Shown here piece after piece: positions 37,165 through 46,460 of a stretch of 64,000 nucleotides of DNA. Position 1 is the stretch's first letter, and each line of letters opens with the position of its first letter. The notes beneath the pieces were generated by a model. The model searched no databases, was not told the DNA's origin, and saw nothing but the letters and a program-made list of their open reading frames with translations. Source of the DNA: Sphingomonadaceae bacterium 3R27C6. GTDB taxonomy: Bacteria > Pseudomonadota > Alphaproteobacteria > Sphingomonadales > Sphingomonadaceae. The stretch is taken from contig SCNS01000004.1 in the NCBI GenBank assembly GCA_005503215.1, positions 186,001 to 250,000 on the forward strand, written 5' to 3'. A program made the translations under genes and the position numbers.

Positions 37165-39720
37165 TCAGAATTTGTAGCGGATGGTACCGCCATAGGTGCG
37201 CGGCTGGCTCGGGTAGCCCGAGACGCTGCCCGCCTGCGCCACCGCCGGGAAGATCGTCGTCAGATACTGTGCGTTGGTGAGGTTGCGGCCCCACACGCCG
37301 ACATCGATGCCGTTGGTCAGGCGGATCGTGAACGACGCGTTGAGCGAGTTCACTTCGCGCTTCAGATTCTGCGCGACGCTCGCCGGGAAACCGCCGAGGC
37401 CTTCGACGATCTGGACCGGGCTTTCATACGCATAGTCGACGTGCGCGATCGCCTTGGTCCCGCCGGCGAATTCGTGCGTGTAAGTGCCGCCGAGCGACAG
37501 CGACAGTTCGGGGATGCCCGCGGGCGTGGTTCCCGAGATGTCGCCGAATGCCGAATTGACGAAGCTGTCGTACTTGGCGTCGAGATAGGTCGCCGCGAGC
37601 GTCAGGTTGAGCCCGTCGACCGGGCGCACCGAGCCGTCGAACTCGATACCGAAGGTCGACTGCTTGCCGGCGTTGGCGAGCGCAAAGCCGGTGCCGGTGA
37701 AGACGTTCGACTGGAAGCCCTTGATCGACTGCTTGAACACCGCGACGTTCACCGCCGCGACGTCCCACTGGCCCTTCAGGCCGAATTCGTAGACGGTCGA
37801 TTCTTCGGGATCGGCAAAGCGCGAACCTGCCACCAGATTCGGGGTACGCAAACCCGCGGCGGTGATCGCCGCGAGGTCCGAGGCAAGCGGGCGGCTATCG
37901 CGCGACAGGTTAACCGAGCTCGCCTTGAAGCCCGTCGCATAGGTCGCATAGATATTGATCGTGTCGGTGAGCTCATAGGCGGCGCGAACGCTGTACGAGA
38001 AATCGCCGTCGTCGGTCTTGCCGCTTTCGACCGCGTTCGGAATGTTGAGGAAGGGCGGCAGGAACTGGAACGCCTTGAGGCCCGCCAGCGGATTCGCGCT
38101 GCGCCCATCGGGCAGCGTCAACGTCGGATTTGCCGCCAGGAAGGCGGCGGTCGGCGCCGGAACGCCCTGACCGATCAGCAGCGCCTGACGGAACGGCGTA
38201 TAGGCAGCCGCGTCGAGATTGACGCCCGAGAAGACATCGCTGCTGACGACATTGGTCGAGAAACGCTTGCGGTCCTTCGTATAGTTGCCGCCGAGGGTGA
38301 GCGTCAGGCGATCGGTGACCTCGAAATCGACAGTGCCGAAGATCGAGAATGCCTCGTTCTTCATCTGATAATCTTCGTCGAGTCCGGTGCCGGCCTTAAA
38401 GAAGGTGCCGGCATATTTTGCCGGATTACCCTCGAGCGCGCCGAAGGTCGTTTCGAGCATACCGACGTTGAGTAGATTGCCGCTCGCCGCCCGGATCAGC
38501 GCGTCGCCATAGGGGCGGAAGTGCTGGCCGAACTTGATCGCACTCTGCTGATCGACCTTTTCGTTGAAATAATAACCGCCGATCAGGAAGTTCAGCGGTC
38601 CGTCGAAATCCGACGTCAGGCGGACTTCCTGCGTAAAGGTGTCGATGCCGACATTGTCGCTCTTCTCGCCGATCAGGTCGGCACTGGTGAAGTCCGAATC
38701 CTGGTTCGTGTCGGCCTGCATCTTGCGGTACGCAGTGATCGAGGTCAGCGCGAGATTGCCGAGATCATAGTCGATCTGCGCCGAGCCACCGTAATTCTTG
38801 ATCTTATTCGACGACAGGAAGTTGTTGTAGACGTCGTACGAGAAGGGGTCGTTCGCATCGACGCTGGGGCCGCCAGCGAGCGCGTTGGTGATCGCGACGG
38901 TCGGGCCGGCGATGACATTGCCCGCGATGCAGCAATTTTCGTCGATCTTGTCATAATCGCCGATCAGGCGGATCGACAGCGCGTCGGTCGGTTCGAACAA
39001 GAGCTGTCCGCGAACGCCCCAGCGATTGCGGTCGTTGACGTCGGTATCGAGCTTCAGGTCCTGCGCATAACCATCGCGGCGGTTGTAGCTGCCGCCGATC
39101 GAGAAGGCGATGGTGTCGCTGATCGGGCCGGTAACGTCGCCCTTGACGGTGATCGCGTCATAATTGCCATAGGTGACTTCGGCCGAGCCGCCGAATTCGA
39201 ACTGCGGCTTTTGCGTGACGATGCTGATGACGCCCGCCGATGCATTCTTGCCGAACAAAGTCGACTGCGGGCCGCGCAGCACCTCGATGCGCTCGACGTT
39301 CGGAAGGTCGCCGATCTGGGCGGCCGAACGCGAGCGATACACGCCGTCGATGAACACGCCGACCGACGGTTCGATACCGGCGTTGTTCGCGCCGTTGCCG
39401 AAACCGCGGATGATGAAGTTGGTGTTGGCGCTCGACTGGAGCTGCGACACGCGCAGGCTGGGAACCGACGACTGCAGGTCGATGAGGTCGCGGATCTGCG
39501 ATTCTTCAAGCTGCGCTGCCGAGGTCACCGAGACCGCGACCGGCGTGTCCTGCAGCGTCTGCGAACGCTTGCTGGCGGTAACGATGATGTCGTTGCCATA
39601 ATCAGTGTCGTCGACCGTCGTTCCGGCGTCGGCCGGCGCGGCATCCTGGGCGAAGGCATAGACGGGGGTGGTGGCGGCACACAGCACGGTGGCGCCCAAC
39701 AAAATGTTGCGCAAAGTCAT
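37165..39720 (-). CDS. TonB-dependent receptor
   Basis: Outer-membrane transporter of 851 residues. The signal peptide ends near YAFAQ; a TonB-box-like DIIVTASKR and the plug signature GPQSTLFGKNASAGVISIVT follow, and the barrel ends in YGGTIRYKF. The plug motif FIRGFGNGANNAGIEPSVGVFIDGVYRSR is of the type common in sphingomonad receptors of unknown substrate. I chose the ATG at 39720, preceded by GGAGAGAG; the frame extends 36 codons further with no start context and no signal peptide. It is convergent with the other receptor gene, so the two are not co-transcribed. Confidence 0.9.
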   Translation of the reverse strand: MTLRNILLGATVLCAATTPVYAFAQDAAPADAGTTVDDTDYGNDIIVTASKRSQTLQDTPVAVSVTSAAQLEESQIRDLIDLQSSVPSLRVSQLQSSANTNFIIRGFGNGANNAGIEPSVGVFIDGVYRSRSAAQIGDLPNVERIEVLRGPQSTLFGKNASAGVISIVTQKPQFEFGGSAEVTYGNYDAITVKGDVTGPISDTIAFSIGGSYNRRDGYAQDLKLDTDVNDRNRWGVRGQLLFEPTDALSIRLIGDYDKIDENCCIAGNVIAGPTVAITNALAGGPSVDANDPFSYDVYNNFLSSNKIKNYGGSAQIDYDLGNLALTSITAYRKMQADTNQDSDFTSADLIGEKSDNVGIDTFTQEVRLTSDFDGPLNFLIGGYYFNEKVDQQSAIKFGQHFRPYGDALIRAASGNLLNVGMLETTFGALEGNPAKYAGTFFKAGTGLDEDYQMKNEAFSIFGTVDFEVTDRLTLTLGGNYTKDRKRFSTNVVSSDVFSGVNLDAAAYTPFRQALLIGQGVPAPTAAFLAANPTLTLPDGRSANPLAGLKAFQFLPPFLNIPNAVESGKTDDGDFSYSVRAAYELTDTINIYATYATGFKASSVNLSRDSRPLASDLAAITAAGLRTPNLVAGSRFADPEESTVYEFGLKGQWDVAAVNVAVFKQSIKGFQSNVFTGTGFALANAGKQSTFGIEFDGSVRPVDGLNLTLAATYLDAKYDSFVNSAFGDISGTTPAGIPELSLSLGGTYTHEFAGGTKAIAHVDYAYESPVQIVEGLGGFPASVAQNLKREVNSLNASFTIRLTNGIDVGVWGRNLTNAQYLTTIFPAVAQAGSVSGYPSQPRTYGGTIRYKF

Positions 39721-39982
39721 GATCAGTCTCTCTCCAAACCCACCGAAGCGCAGCCAAAGGCTTATCGGGAGATGCCCGGTGGTAAGCTCCCGGTCTAACG
39801 CCCGCCCCGGCGGCGTCAACGCGCGCACGCGCGAAACGGCCGATTTTCCGCCAATTCGTGACTAAAAAGCAACAGTTTACGTTACGGCGAACGTTCGAGT
39901 TGGTTACAGTTATGTGTCAAATGCGAAACGTGTATTAGGCAATCTGCCAAATAGCTCAGCCCCGGAAGACGAAGGACAAGCG
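39721..39982. promoter_or_regulatory. divergent upstream region with palindrome
   Basis: This 262-nt gap separates the receptor gene (minus) from the membrane phosphatase-superfamily gene (plus) and must hold both promoters. It is markedly AT-richer at 39840-39960. A perfect 10-bp palindrome CGAACGTTCG lies at 39888-39897, a possible dimeric-repressor half-turn site. An ATG at 39914 is open into the downstream gene but lacks a ribosome site. No confident -35/-10 pair. Confidence 0.35.
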
Positions 39983-41704
39983 ATGCGGGCACATACCCGG
40001 CCGAGCCCGAACACGCTGACCAAAACGCTGCTGCTGGCATTCGGCCTGGCCTTTGAGCTTCCCGGTATCGCCGCGCGGATCGCTATGCTGGGACTGTCGC
40101 CGCCCCTCCTGCTCTACGCCGGCCTCTATGGCGGCCTGATCGCCTGCCTGTGGGGCGCGGCCTTCATCCGCCGGCCATTGCTGCGCTGGGGCTGGGCCGT
40201 GGTGTTTGCTCTCGCCACCATCTTCGTCGGCAGCTTTCAGGATGCCACGGCCGATGCCATGAGCTACGACGCTTTCGTCACCATGGTCCATTCGGCAGGC
40301 TTCGCCGACGATGCCGTCGCGCAATATGGCGCGTCGATCGCATGGGCGGCGGCCGGCGCATTCTTCCTCTTTGTCGGCGTCGGGCTGAAACCGGGTGCCC
40401 GGCGCCCCCTGCCCGGCATCGCTGCTGCGCTCGCGCCGCTGGCGGGGCTCGCGATACTGACGATCCTGCTGTTCGTGCGCGGGGGCGAAGGCGGCCGCGG
40501 GCTGCCAAACGCCTGGGTCGGAACCGCCTATTCGGCGCTCGCGGCATTCGAAGCCGCGACCCAGCCGTCGATGGTGCGCCAACCGGTGACCATCGCGCAT
40601 GGTCCAGAACCCGACCAGGGCGACATCATCCTGATCGTCGACGAAAGCATTGCCGGCCGATACCTCGATATCAACGATACCGCGGGGGTGCGATCCGGGC
40701 TGGCATCGCCGCCGCCCGGCATCGCCGTCAGCAATTTCGGGCTCGCCGCCTCGATCGCCAATTGCAGTTTTGGAAGCAATCTGACGCTTCGCTACGGCGG
40801 GACACGCGGCGCCTATCACCGGATCAATGCGACGATGCCGTCGATCTTCGCTTATGCGAAGCATGCCGGCTTCGCGACGATCTATATCGACGCGCAGCGG
40901 ACCGGCGGCGCTTATCAGAACGGCATGGACGATGCCGAGCGGCGCCAGATCGATCATATCGTCCAGTTTGACGATATACCCGTCGTCGACCGCGACATGG
41001 CGGCGGCGGATGCGCTGATCGCAGCGCTCAGCAACGAGCGGCGCGAATTCATCCTCGTCAACAAGATGGGTGCGCATTTCCCCGTCGCCGACAAATATCC
41101 CGACAGCGCCCATCTCTTCAGCCCCGCGCTGCCGCGCGACGAATCGGAGGTCGTGACCGAAACCCGGCTTCCCGAAAATCTGTACAGCGGCGCCGAAAGC
41201 TGGCGCCGCTATCGCAACGCCTATCGCAACACGGTGACTTGGACGGTGGGCGGCTTCTTCAACCGGTTGTTCGCGCGCGCCCAGCTCGACGGGGCGCTGA
41301 TCATCTATACGTCCGATCACGGGCAGAATCTGCACGAGCGCGGCGATTCGGGAACGACGACGCATTGCAGCCCGTCACCCGCCAGCGAGGAGGGCGCGGT
41401 GCCCCTCGCAATCATCGGCGCGTCCGGCCGCTGGGACGCCGCCGCGAAACGCCATTTCGACGCATCGAGCCACTATCGCATCTTTCCGACGCTGTTGAAT
41501 GCGATGGGATATGATCGGGCGGCGGTGCGCCGCCAATATGGCGAAGCGCTCGACTCCTCCGCCGCCGATCCGGCAACGTTCAACAGCCTCTTCAACGCGC
41601 GGCTGGGACGCAAGCCGATATGGGTCAAGGTCGAGCGCGCGTCGGTCGCGCGGCCGCCCGTTGGCGACTATGCCGCGCGCAAAATCGGCACCGCACCGCG
41701 ATGA
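39983..41704 (+). CDS. alkaline-phosphatase-superfamily membrane transferase (sulfatase-like)
   Basis: A 573-residue inner-membrane protein with about four or five hydrophobic segments in the first 190 residues and a large periplasmic catalytic domain. The fold is that of phosphoethanolamine or phosphoglycerol transferases and sulfatases: ILIVDESIAGRYLD, a region TMPSIFAYAKHAGF, YTSDHGQNLHERG (metal-binding DH pair) and THCSP near the C terminus. The nucleophile position is not the usual GET-threonine of EptA, so the donor and acceptor are unclear. ATG at 39983 has an AAGGA ribosome site; an ATG at 39914 has none. A MOP flippase follows 48 nt later. Confidence 0.7.
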   Translation: MRAHTRPSPNTLTKTLLLAFGLAFELPGIAARIAMLGLSPPLLLYAGLYGGLIACLWGAAFIRRPLLRWGWAVVFALATIFVGSFQDATADAMSYDAFVTMVHSAGFADDAVAQYGASIAWAAAGAFFLFVGVGLKPGARRPLPGIAAALAPLAGLAILTILLFVRGGEGGRGLPNAWVGTAYSALAAFEAATQPSMVRQPVTIAHGPEPDQGDIILIVDESIAGRYLDINDTAGVRSGLASPPPGIAVSNFGLAASIANCSFGSNLTLRYGGTRGAYHRINATMPSIFAYAKHAGFATIYIDAQRTGGAYQNGMDDAERRQIDHIVQFDDIPVVDRDMAAADALIAALSNERREFILVNKMGAHFPVADKYPDSAHLFSPALPRDESEVVTETRLPENLYSGAESWRRYRNAYRNTVTWTVGGFFNRLFARAQLDGALIIYTSDHGQNLHERGDSGTTTHCSPSPASEEGAVPLAIIGASGRWDAAAKRHFDASSHYRIFPTLLNAMGYDRAAVRRQYGEALDSSAADPATFNSLFNARLGRKPIWVKVERASVARPPVGDYAARKIGTAPR

Positions 41705-41752
41705 CGCGCGCGCGCAATGCTTTGCCAACGAATAGTTGCTAGGCTCGCCACC

Positions 41753-43273
41753 ATGTCAGGTCCAACCAGCCCCCCCGAAACGGCACTCGGCCCGGATATC
41801 GCAAGCGAACCCGATTTCGGTCGGCGGATCCGCCGCGCCGTGATCTGGCGCTCGGGATCGCAGATTGCGGGGCAAATCGTCGCCTGGGCCTCCACCTTCC
41901 TCGTCATCCGCATCCTGACGCCCGAAGATTATGGCCTGTTCGCGCTCACCCAAGTGATGTTGATGCTGTTCAACCTGCTCAACGGCTATGGCCTCGCCAG
42001 TGCTATAATCCAGCGTGACGAAGTCGCCAAACAGGAGCTGAGGCAGATTTTTGGGCTATTGCTGCTGCTCAACGGCGCGCTCGCGGTGGCCCAGATTGCC
42101 TGTGCGCCCTTGGCGGCCGCCTATTATCGCCAGCCGATGGTCGCCGATCTGCTGCGGGTGCAGGCACTGATCTATCTCACCATCCCCTTCTCCGCGCTCG
42201 CCTATGCGCAGCTCGCACGCTCGCTGGAGTTCCAGCGTCAGGCGCAGGTCAACCTCGCCTCCGCGCTGATCGGCGCGGGCGTCGCGCTCGGCGGCGCGCT
42301 GGCCGGCTGGGGCGTGTGGGCGCTGGTCTGGGCGCCGATCGCCATGTTCGCGACGCGCGCCTTGGGCCTGACGATCGCGGCGCGCAGCTGGATGTGGCCG
42401 AGCTTCGACTTCCGCGGCGCGGGCTCGATCGCGCGCTATGGCGGGCTGATCGCGGTCGCGCAGTTTTTCGGCTTCGTCCAGAGCCAGGCGGACATATTGG
42501 TCGCCGGCCGCTGGTTCGAGGCGCATCTGGTCGGCATCTATACGACCGCGCTGCTGCTGACGCAGATCTTCAACAACAAGGTCGTGCCGCCGCTCAACGA
42601 GGTGGCCTTTGCGGCCTATTCGCGAATGCAGAAAGACCGTCCGGCGCTGGCTGCGGGTTTCACCCGCTCGACGCGCGCAATCATGGTCGCCGCCATGCCG
42701 TTCTTCTTCGGCCTCGCCGCGGTGGCGGAACCGCTCGTTCTTACCCTGCTCGGCGAAAAATGGCGCGAGATCGTGCCACTGCTGCTGCCGCTGGCGCTCG
42801 CCATGCCCTTCTGGACCTTGTTCACCCTGCTTCGCCCCGCAACCGACGCGCTCGGCCGCCCGGGTATCGCGTCGGGCAATGCCGCGGCGGGGGCGCTGCT
42901 GATGCCGGTCGTATTCCTGGTCGGCGCGCAGTGGGGAATCATCGGCATCGCATGGGCTTGGCTGATCGCCTATCCCTTGCTGCTCATCTTTGCCGCGGTG
43001 CGGAGCTTGCCCGTCGTCGGCGTCGGAGCGGGCGAGCTGTTGTGCGCGGTCGCACCGCCGGTTCTCGCCGCCACCGCCATGGCCGCGGTGGTAATGCTGG
43101 TCGATCGCATGCTGCCCGCGCTGCCCGAGCCCATGCGGCTGGCGGTGCTCGTCGCAACCGGGGGGCCGATCTATTGCCTGTGGCTGGCGTTGTTCGCGCG
43201 CGAGACGGTGCGCGACCTGATCGAACTGGTGCGCGGACGACGCATGCCGGCCGATCCAGCCGTTGCCGTTTAG
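41753..43273 (+). CDS. lipopolysaccharide/polysaccharide flippase (MOP superfamily)
   Basis: A 506-residue polytopic membrane protein with about 12-14 hydrophobic segments and the Wzx/RfbX-type N terminus: AVIWRSGSQIAGQIVAWASTF and LTPEDYGLFALTQVM, typical of lipopolysaccharide biosynthesis proteins that flip lipid-linked oligosaccharides. An ATG at 41753 is preferred by family alignment of the N terminus; an earlier in-frame ATG at 41717 is also possible. It overlaps the convergent glycosyltransferase gene by 4 nt at the 3' end. Confidence 0.87.
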   Translation: MSGPTSPPETALGPDIASEPDFGRRIRRAVIWRSGSQIAGQIVAWASTFLVIRILTPEDYGLFALTQVMLMLFNLLNGYGLASAIIQRDEVAKQELRQIFGLLLLLNGALAVAQIACAPLAAAYYRQPMVADLLRVQALIYLTIPFSALAYAQLARSLEFQRQAQVNLASALIGAGVALGGALAGWGVWALVWAPIAMFATRALGLTIAARSWMWPSFDFRGAGSIARYGGLIAVAQFFGFVQSQADILVAGRWFEAHLVGIYTTALLLTQIFNNKVVPPLNEVAFAAYSRMQKDRPALAAGFTRSTRAIMVAAMPFFFGLAAVAEPLVLTLLGEKWREIVPLLLPLALAMPFWTLFTLLRPATDALGRPGIASGNAAAGALLMPVVFLVGAQWGIIGIAWAWLIAYPLLLIFAAVRSLPVVGVGAGELLCAVAPPVLAATAMAAVVMLVDRMLPALPEPMRLAVLVATGGPIYCLWLALFARETVRDLIELVRGRRMPADPAVAV

Positions 43274-44202
43274 GCCCGGCCCAGCGCCGCGACCGCCGTG
43301 CGCGTCGCGTCGATATAGGCATTGCCGCTAAAGCGATAGCTACCGATGAAATGGACGAACCGTGCATCGGCCGGCACGCCTTCGTCCCAGAAGTTGAGAT
43401 AATGGTCGTAAGGGAGCAGCAACGGATCGGGTTCGTTCGCGATAACGATGTTCGACGTCACCTGTTCGCTGCCCCATCGCGCCCAGCGCTCAGCCCCGAG
43501 CAATCGTTCGGCTTCGCGTGAAAATGCCTCGGCAAGCGCGCGACCGTCGCCGCCACGTGCGAAACCGGCAAAGCCCGCACATCCGCGCACATAATGCGGG
43601 TTCGTGAGCATGGGCAGCGAAACCCGGTCGAGACCACATTCGATCGCACCCTGCACATGCGCCGCGGGATTATGGAGAAACGCGTCGTCATCGGACTTTG
43701 CCGCCATTTCGGCGAACGACAACAGCTCGGAATCCGGATCGCCGCGCAATGTGAAGCTGCGATTTTGCATGATCGCGGCGGCGATCTCCGGCACGTCGCC
43801 CAGCGTTACCGTGTCCGAATCGAGCTGGATCACATAATCGCCGGCCCGCATGTCCAGAAGCGCGAGGAGGCGTTCCCAGACCTGGCCGCGCGGACAAGGC
43901 GCGGTGTCGATATCCGCGATCGACACAATTCGCGGTTTCCCAAGATGCGTCGCCAGTATCTGCCGGTCGGCGTCGGTCAGTGTCCCGTCGTCGAGGATGA
44001 CGATGCGCCCCTTGCGAAGCTGTGCGTGCAGCGATTTCACCGCCACCAGATACGGTAGCAGCACCCGCGTGCCGATCATGGAAAACAGGACCAGTCCGTC
44101 ATCGGCCGGTACGATCGGCGGTGTATCGAGCACGGCCCGTGCCGCGGCGCGGTGCGCGCGCTCCTTCCACAACCGGTTGAGTTTGTTCACGATCCTGTTC
44201 AT
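43270..44202 (-). CDS. GT-A type glycosyltransferase-like protein
   Basis: A 310-residue cytoplasmic protein with a GT8-like organisation: SMIGTRVLLPYLVAVKSL at the N terminus, an ILDDGTLTDADRQIL stretch, and the DSD metal-binding motif in YVIQLDSDTVTLGD (about 128-130). A C-terminal FVHFIGSYRF with a His/Phe resembles the second metal ligand of GT8 enzymes. Sugar donor and acceptor are unknown. It is convergent with the flippase gene and may belong to the same surface-glycan function, though on the other strand. Confidence 0.65.
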   Translation of the reverse strand: MNRIVNKLNRLWKERAHRAAARAVLDTPPIVPADDGLVLFSMIGTRVLLPYLVAVKSLHAQLRKGRIVILDDGTLTDADRQILATHLGKPRIVSIADIDTAPCPRGQVWERLLALLDMRAGDYVIQLDSDTVTLGDVPEIAAAIMQNRSFTLRGDPDSELLSFAEMAAKSDDDAFLHNPAAHVQGAIECGLDRVSLPMLTNPHYVRGCAGFAGFARGGDGRALAEAFSREAERLLGAERWARWGSEQVTSNIVIANEPDPLLLPYDHYLNFWDEGVPADARFVHFIGSYRFSGNAYIDATRTAVAALGRA

Positions 44203-44363
44203 GGCGCGGCAGTAACACGCACATCAACCCATTGGTAGAGGCGAAAATCCACGCATTTGCGTCCTTTCAGGACGCTTCGCGCTGCCGGATATCGGGCTCG
44301 CGGGCAACAGCTTTGCGACTTCCATGCCGCCCAGATCGCCTTCGGTTTCGATTTGCCGATAAG

Positions 44364-44723
44364 CTAGAACTCGATGATTATCCTTACCTTGTTGAGTTCG
44401 ACACCCAGTTTTTGAGCGATCTGTATCCGGCTGCGAGCGATCACGTCACCGTGCGCAACGGGCGGCGGCTCTTCCATCAGGTCAAATTGCGACACACCGA
44501 GCAAATCCGCGAGAGCCCCCAAGCGCGCATTTTTTGGCCGCGTGCGCCCCTTTTCCCAACCCGAGATCGCCGGTTTGCTGACGCCGAGACACGACGCGAC
44601 TTCCGCTTGGCTGAGCCCCTTCACGGTTCTCAGATACCGCAGGCGCGCCCCAAAGCTGCCAGAAGCCGGTGCGCTACCGCCATTGCCAGCCGTTCGTGCT
44701 CCTATCGAGTTTTGCAACAACAT
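44364..44723 (-). CDS. XRE-family helix-turn-helix regulator
   Basis: A 119-residue protein with a Cro/C1-type HTH: LRYLRTVKGLSQAEVASCLGVSKPAISGWEKGR at about 28-60, with the recognition helix in SKPAISGWE. The remaining C-terminal part is short and has no ligand domain. The start at 44723 has GAGG only 4 nt upstream, a weak context. The region is AT-richer than its neighbours and adjoins tRNA-Phe. Regulatory target unknown. Confidence 0.75.
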   Translation of the reverse strand: MLLQNSIGARTAGNGGSAPASGSFGARLRYLRTVKGLSQAEVASCLGVSKPAISGWEKGRTRPKNARLGALADLLGVSQFDLMEEPPPVAHGDVIARSRIQIAQKLGVELNKVRIIIEF

Positions 44724-45121
44724 ATACCTCGGCGACGCCGCAGCTGCGTTGGAGCAGCTCCGGCCTTTCCAACATGGTCGTTTCGGGTTTTCGCTAGACC
44801 ATATGCGGTACAGCTATCGTCATTTTACTGGAATGCACTCGCAATCGTCGCAATTTTACATATTTTTACAGACACATAAGCTGACAGACTTTTCACGCCC
44901 CGCTTCCGGGTTTCGGCCGACAAATAGTTGATATTCGCGATCGATTCCCTGCTCGTGAGAATCGCCCTCATCGGCGTCATCGGGATCGGCCCGACCACCA
45001 GGCCGCTGTTTGGGCAGGCGCCGGGCGAGACGCTCTCGCGCATGCGTGCGCAGCGACAGCTAAACGCCAGTAGCGGTTCCCGCTCGACGTCCGGGTTTTA
45101 CGAGATGTTCTGAAAAGCGAA
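44724..45121. other. 398-nt gene-poor, AT-richer stretch upstream of XRE gene
   Basis: No convincing gene. Short open frames on both strands lack ribosome sites and family motifs. A tandem 10-bp unit with a TTTTACA core occurs at 44854-44860 and 44864-44870, with a third TTTTAC at 44823-44828. These could be an operator or an AT-rich promoter element for the XRE gene. The 3' end of tRNA-Phe borders the stretch, but no duplicated tRNA end or integrase is visible. Confidence 0.4.
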
Positions 45122-45197
45122 TGGTGCCCGGGGACGGGGTCGAACCGCCGACACTGCGATTTTCAATCGCATGCTCTACCAACTGAGCTACCCGGGC
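45122..45197 (-). tRNA. tRNA-Phe (GAA)
   Basis: The 76-nt cloverleaf includes an encoded CCA. The acceptor GCCCGGG pairs with CCCGGGC, the D arm is GCTC-AGTTGGTA-GAGC, and the anticodon stem TGCGA/TCGCA encloses the loop TTGAAAA with anticodon GAA (Phe). The T arm carries GGTTCGACC. Confidence 0.97.
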
Positions 45198-45236
45198 ACG
45201 GCCGCTGCGACCGGTCGGTCGCGCTGGCGAGCGGCG

Positions 45237-45265
45237 GCTATAGGCAGGGCTTTGCATCCTGTCCA
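45237..45265 (-). promoter_or_regulatory. promoter of tRNA-Phe
   Basis: On the minus strand TGGACA (45265-45260) and TATAGC (45242-45237) are separated by 17 nt, a good vegetative promoter 40 nt upstream of the tRNA. Confidence 0.65.
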
Positions 45266-45292
45266 GAGGCTTTGTGACGCTCTATTTCGGGA

Positions 45293-45487
45293 TCAGCCTT
45301 CGTCGAAACGATCGTCCTCGGCCGTGCCGTCGGGCGCCTGATCTACGGGTACGCGATAGCCTTCGCCGAACCAGGTCAACAGGTCGCGATCGCGGCAGCC
45401 GCGGCTGCAAAAGGGCTTATATTCGGGCTCGCGCGGCTTGCCGCACAGCGGGCAGGATTGCGATTTGGCGGATGTCTTATTGGGCAT
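45293..45487 (-). CDS. yacG: DNA gyrase inhibitor / zinc-binding protein YacG
   Basis: A 64-residue zinc-ribbon protein with the four cysteine ligands in CPLCGKP and FCSRGCRDRDLLTW, the YacG signature. In E. coli YacG binds GyrB and inhibits gyrase. It overlaps the 3' end of the RNase E/G-like gene by 11 nt, in the infA-maf-rng-yacG order common in alphaproteobacteria. Confidence 0.92.
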   Translation of the reverse strand: MPNKTSAKSQSCPLCGKPREPEYKPFCSRGCRDRDLLTWFGEGYRVPVDQAPDGTAEDDRFDEG

Positions 45488-46460
45488 GGCCCATTCCTTT
45501 GATCTGGGCGTCGGCGATCATCTCGACCGGCCGGCCTGTACGTCTTTGCAGCATTTCGATCCAGAGCGGGTGACGGCCGATATGATCGATGACCACGGCG
45601 CGCGCGGTCAGTTTCAAAACCCCTGCCCCCACTGCGCGTTCCGCCTGCCGCAGCAGCAGGGCGCTGTCGGTGGCGACGGGATCGAGCCGTATCTGTTCGA
45701 TCAGCGAGGGCCGCACGCGGCGACGGATGATCTGCATCAGGCCGAACCCGTTGACCGCGGTGCGCTCGAAGGGCTGCGGCAGAAGCGCATCGACCAGCGC
45801 ATCGATGGCAAGCCGATCGGCCCGGCTTGCCAACGAGGGGAAGTCGATCCCGATCGATCCCGTGATGTCGCAGCAACGAATCACCCTGACCGCGGCCGCC
45901 GCGCCCGCCTTGGCCAGCGTCAGCGGGTCATCATCGCCGTCGATGTCGATCAGCACCATCGCCGGCGTCGCATCGACCCACAGCGCGCCATCGCCGAACG
46001 ACCAATGGCCGGCTTGCACATGGCCGACGATCTCCGACCAGCCCGCTTCTTCCAACCGGTCCGGCCCGGGCGCCCCAAGATCAACGACCTTCACCCCCGT
46101 CGCCGCGATCCGCGCGCGCAAGTCGGGGCCGGGACCCACCGCCGCGTCGGGATCGGCGATCTTCACCCGTCCGAGCTTGTCGCGGCCGCGCTCCATCAGC
46201 GCCGCGCGCGTGATTTCCACCTTCAGCCGCGCGCCGATCGGGATGCCGGGCGGCAATCTAGCGAGCGAGACACGCTGTTCGCCGGGTCCGTCGAGCATGG
46301 CCAGCGGCTTTTTCCCCACTTCGATCAGCCGGGCATATTGTACGGTTCCGACCGGCGGTCCTTCATGATCGCGTTCGATCCGGGCTTCGACGATCGCGCC
46401 ATCCTCGACCAGCGCGGCGCGCGCTTCGCCGATTCCGGCTTCGTAGAGCCACTCAGCCAA
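45477..46460 (-). CDS. short RNase E/G-family ribonuclease
   Basis: A 327-residue member of the RNase E/G family, much shorter than RNase G (about 490). The N terminus retains a divergent S1-like part and a 5'-sensor-like region. Candidate catalytic Asp residues are in VLIDIDGDD (D172 or D174) and SIGIDFPSL (about D206), matching the two conserved acidic positions of the family. The zinc-link CPxCxG is missing. Start appears to be TTG at 46460, overlapping the maf end by 8 nt. It may be active but unable to form the normal tetramer. Substrate unknown. Confidence 0.75.
   Translation of the reverse strand: MAEWLYEAGIGEARAALVEDGAIVEARIERDHEGPPVGTVQYARLIEVGKKPLAMLDGPGEQRVSLARLPPGIPIGARLKVEITRAALMERGRDKLGRVKIADPDAAVGPGPDLRARIAATGVKVVDLGAPGPDRLEEAGWSEIVGHVQAGHWSFGDGALWVDATPAMVLIDIDGDDDPLTLAKAGAAAAVRVIRCCDITGSIGIDFPSLASRADRLAIDALVDALLPQPFERTAVNGFGLMQIIRRRVRPSLIEQIRLDPVATDSALLLRQAERAVGAGVLKLTARAVVIDHIGRHPLWIEMLQRRTGRPVEMIADAQIKGMGHAQ

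Noticed and set aside
44928..45113. Short plus-strand frame between the XRE gene and tRNA-Phe
   Set aside because: TTG start, no ribosome site, no recognisable protein features.
44203..45197. Genomic island integrated at tRNA-Phe
   Set aside because: No integrase, no duplicated tRNA 3' end and no transposase visible; only composition and position suggest it.
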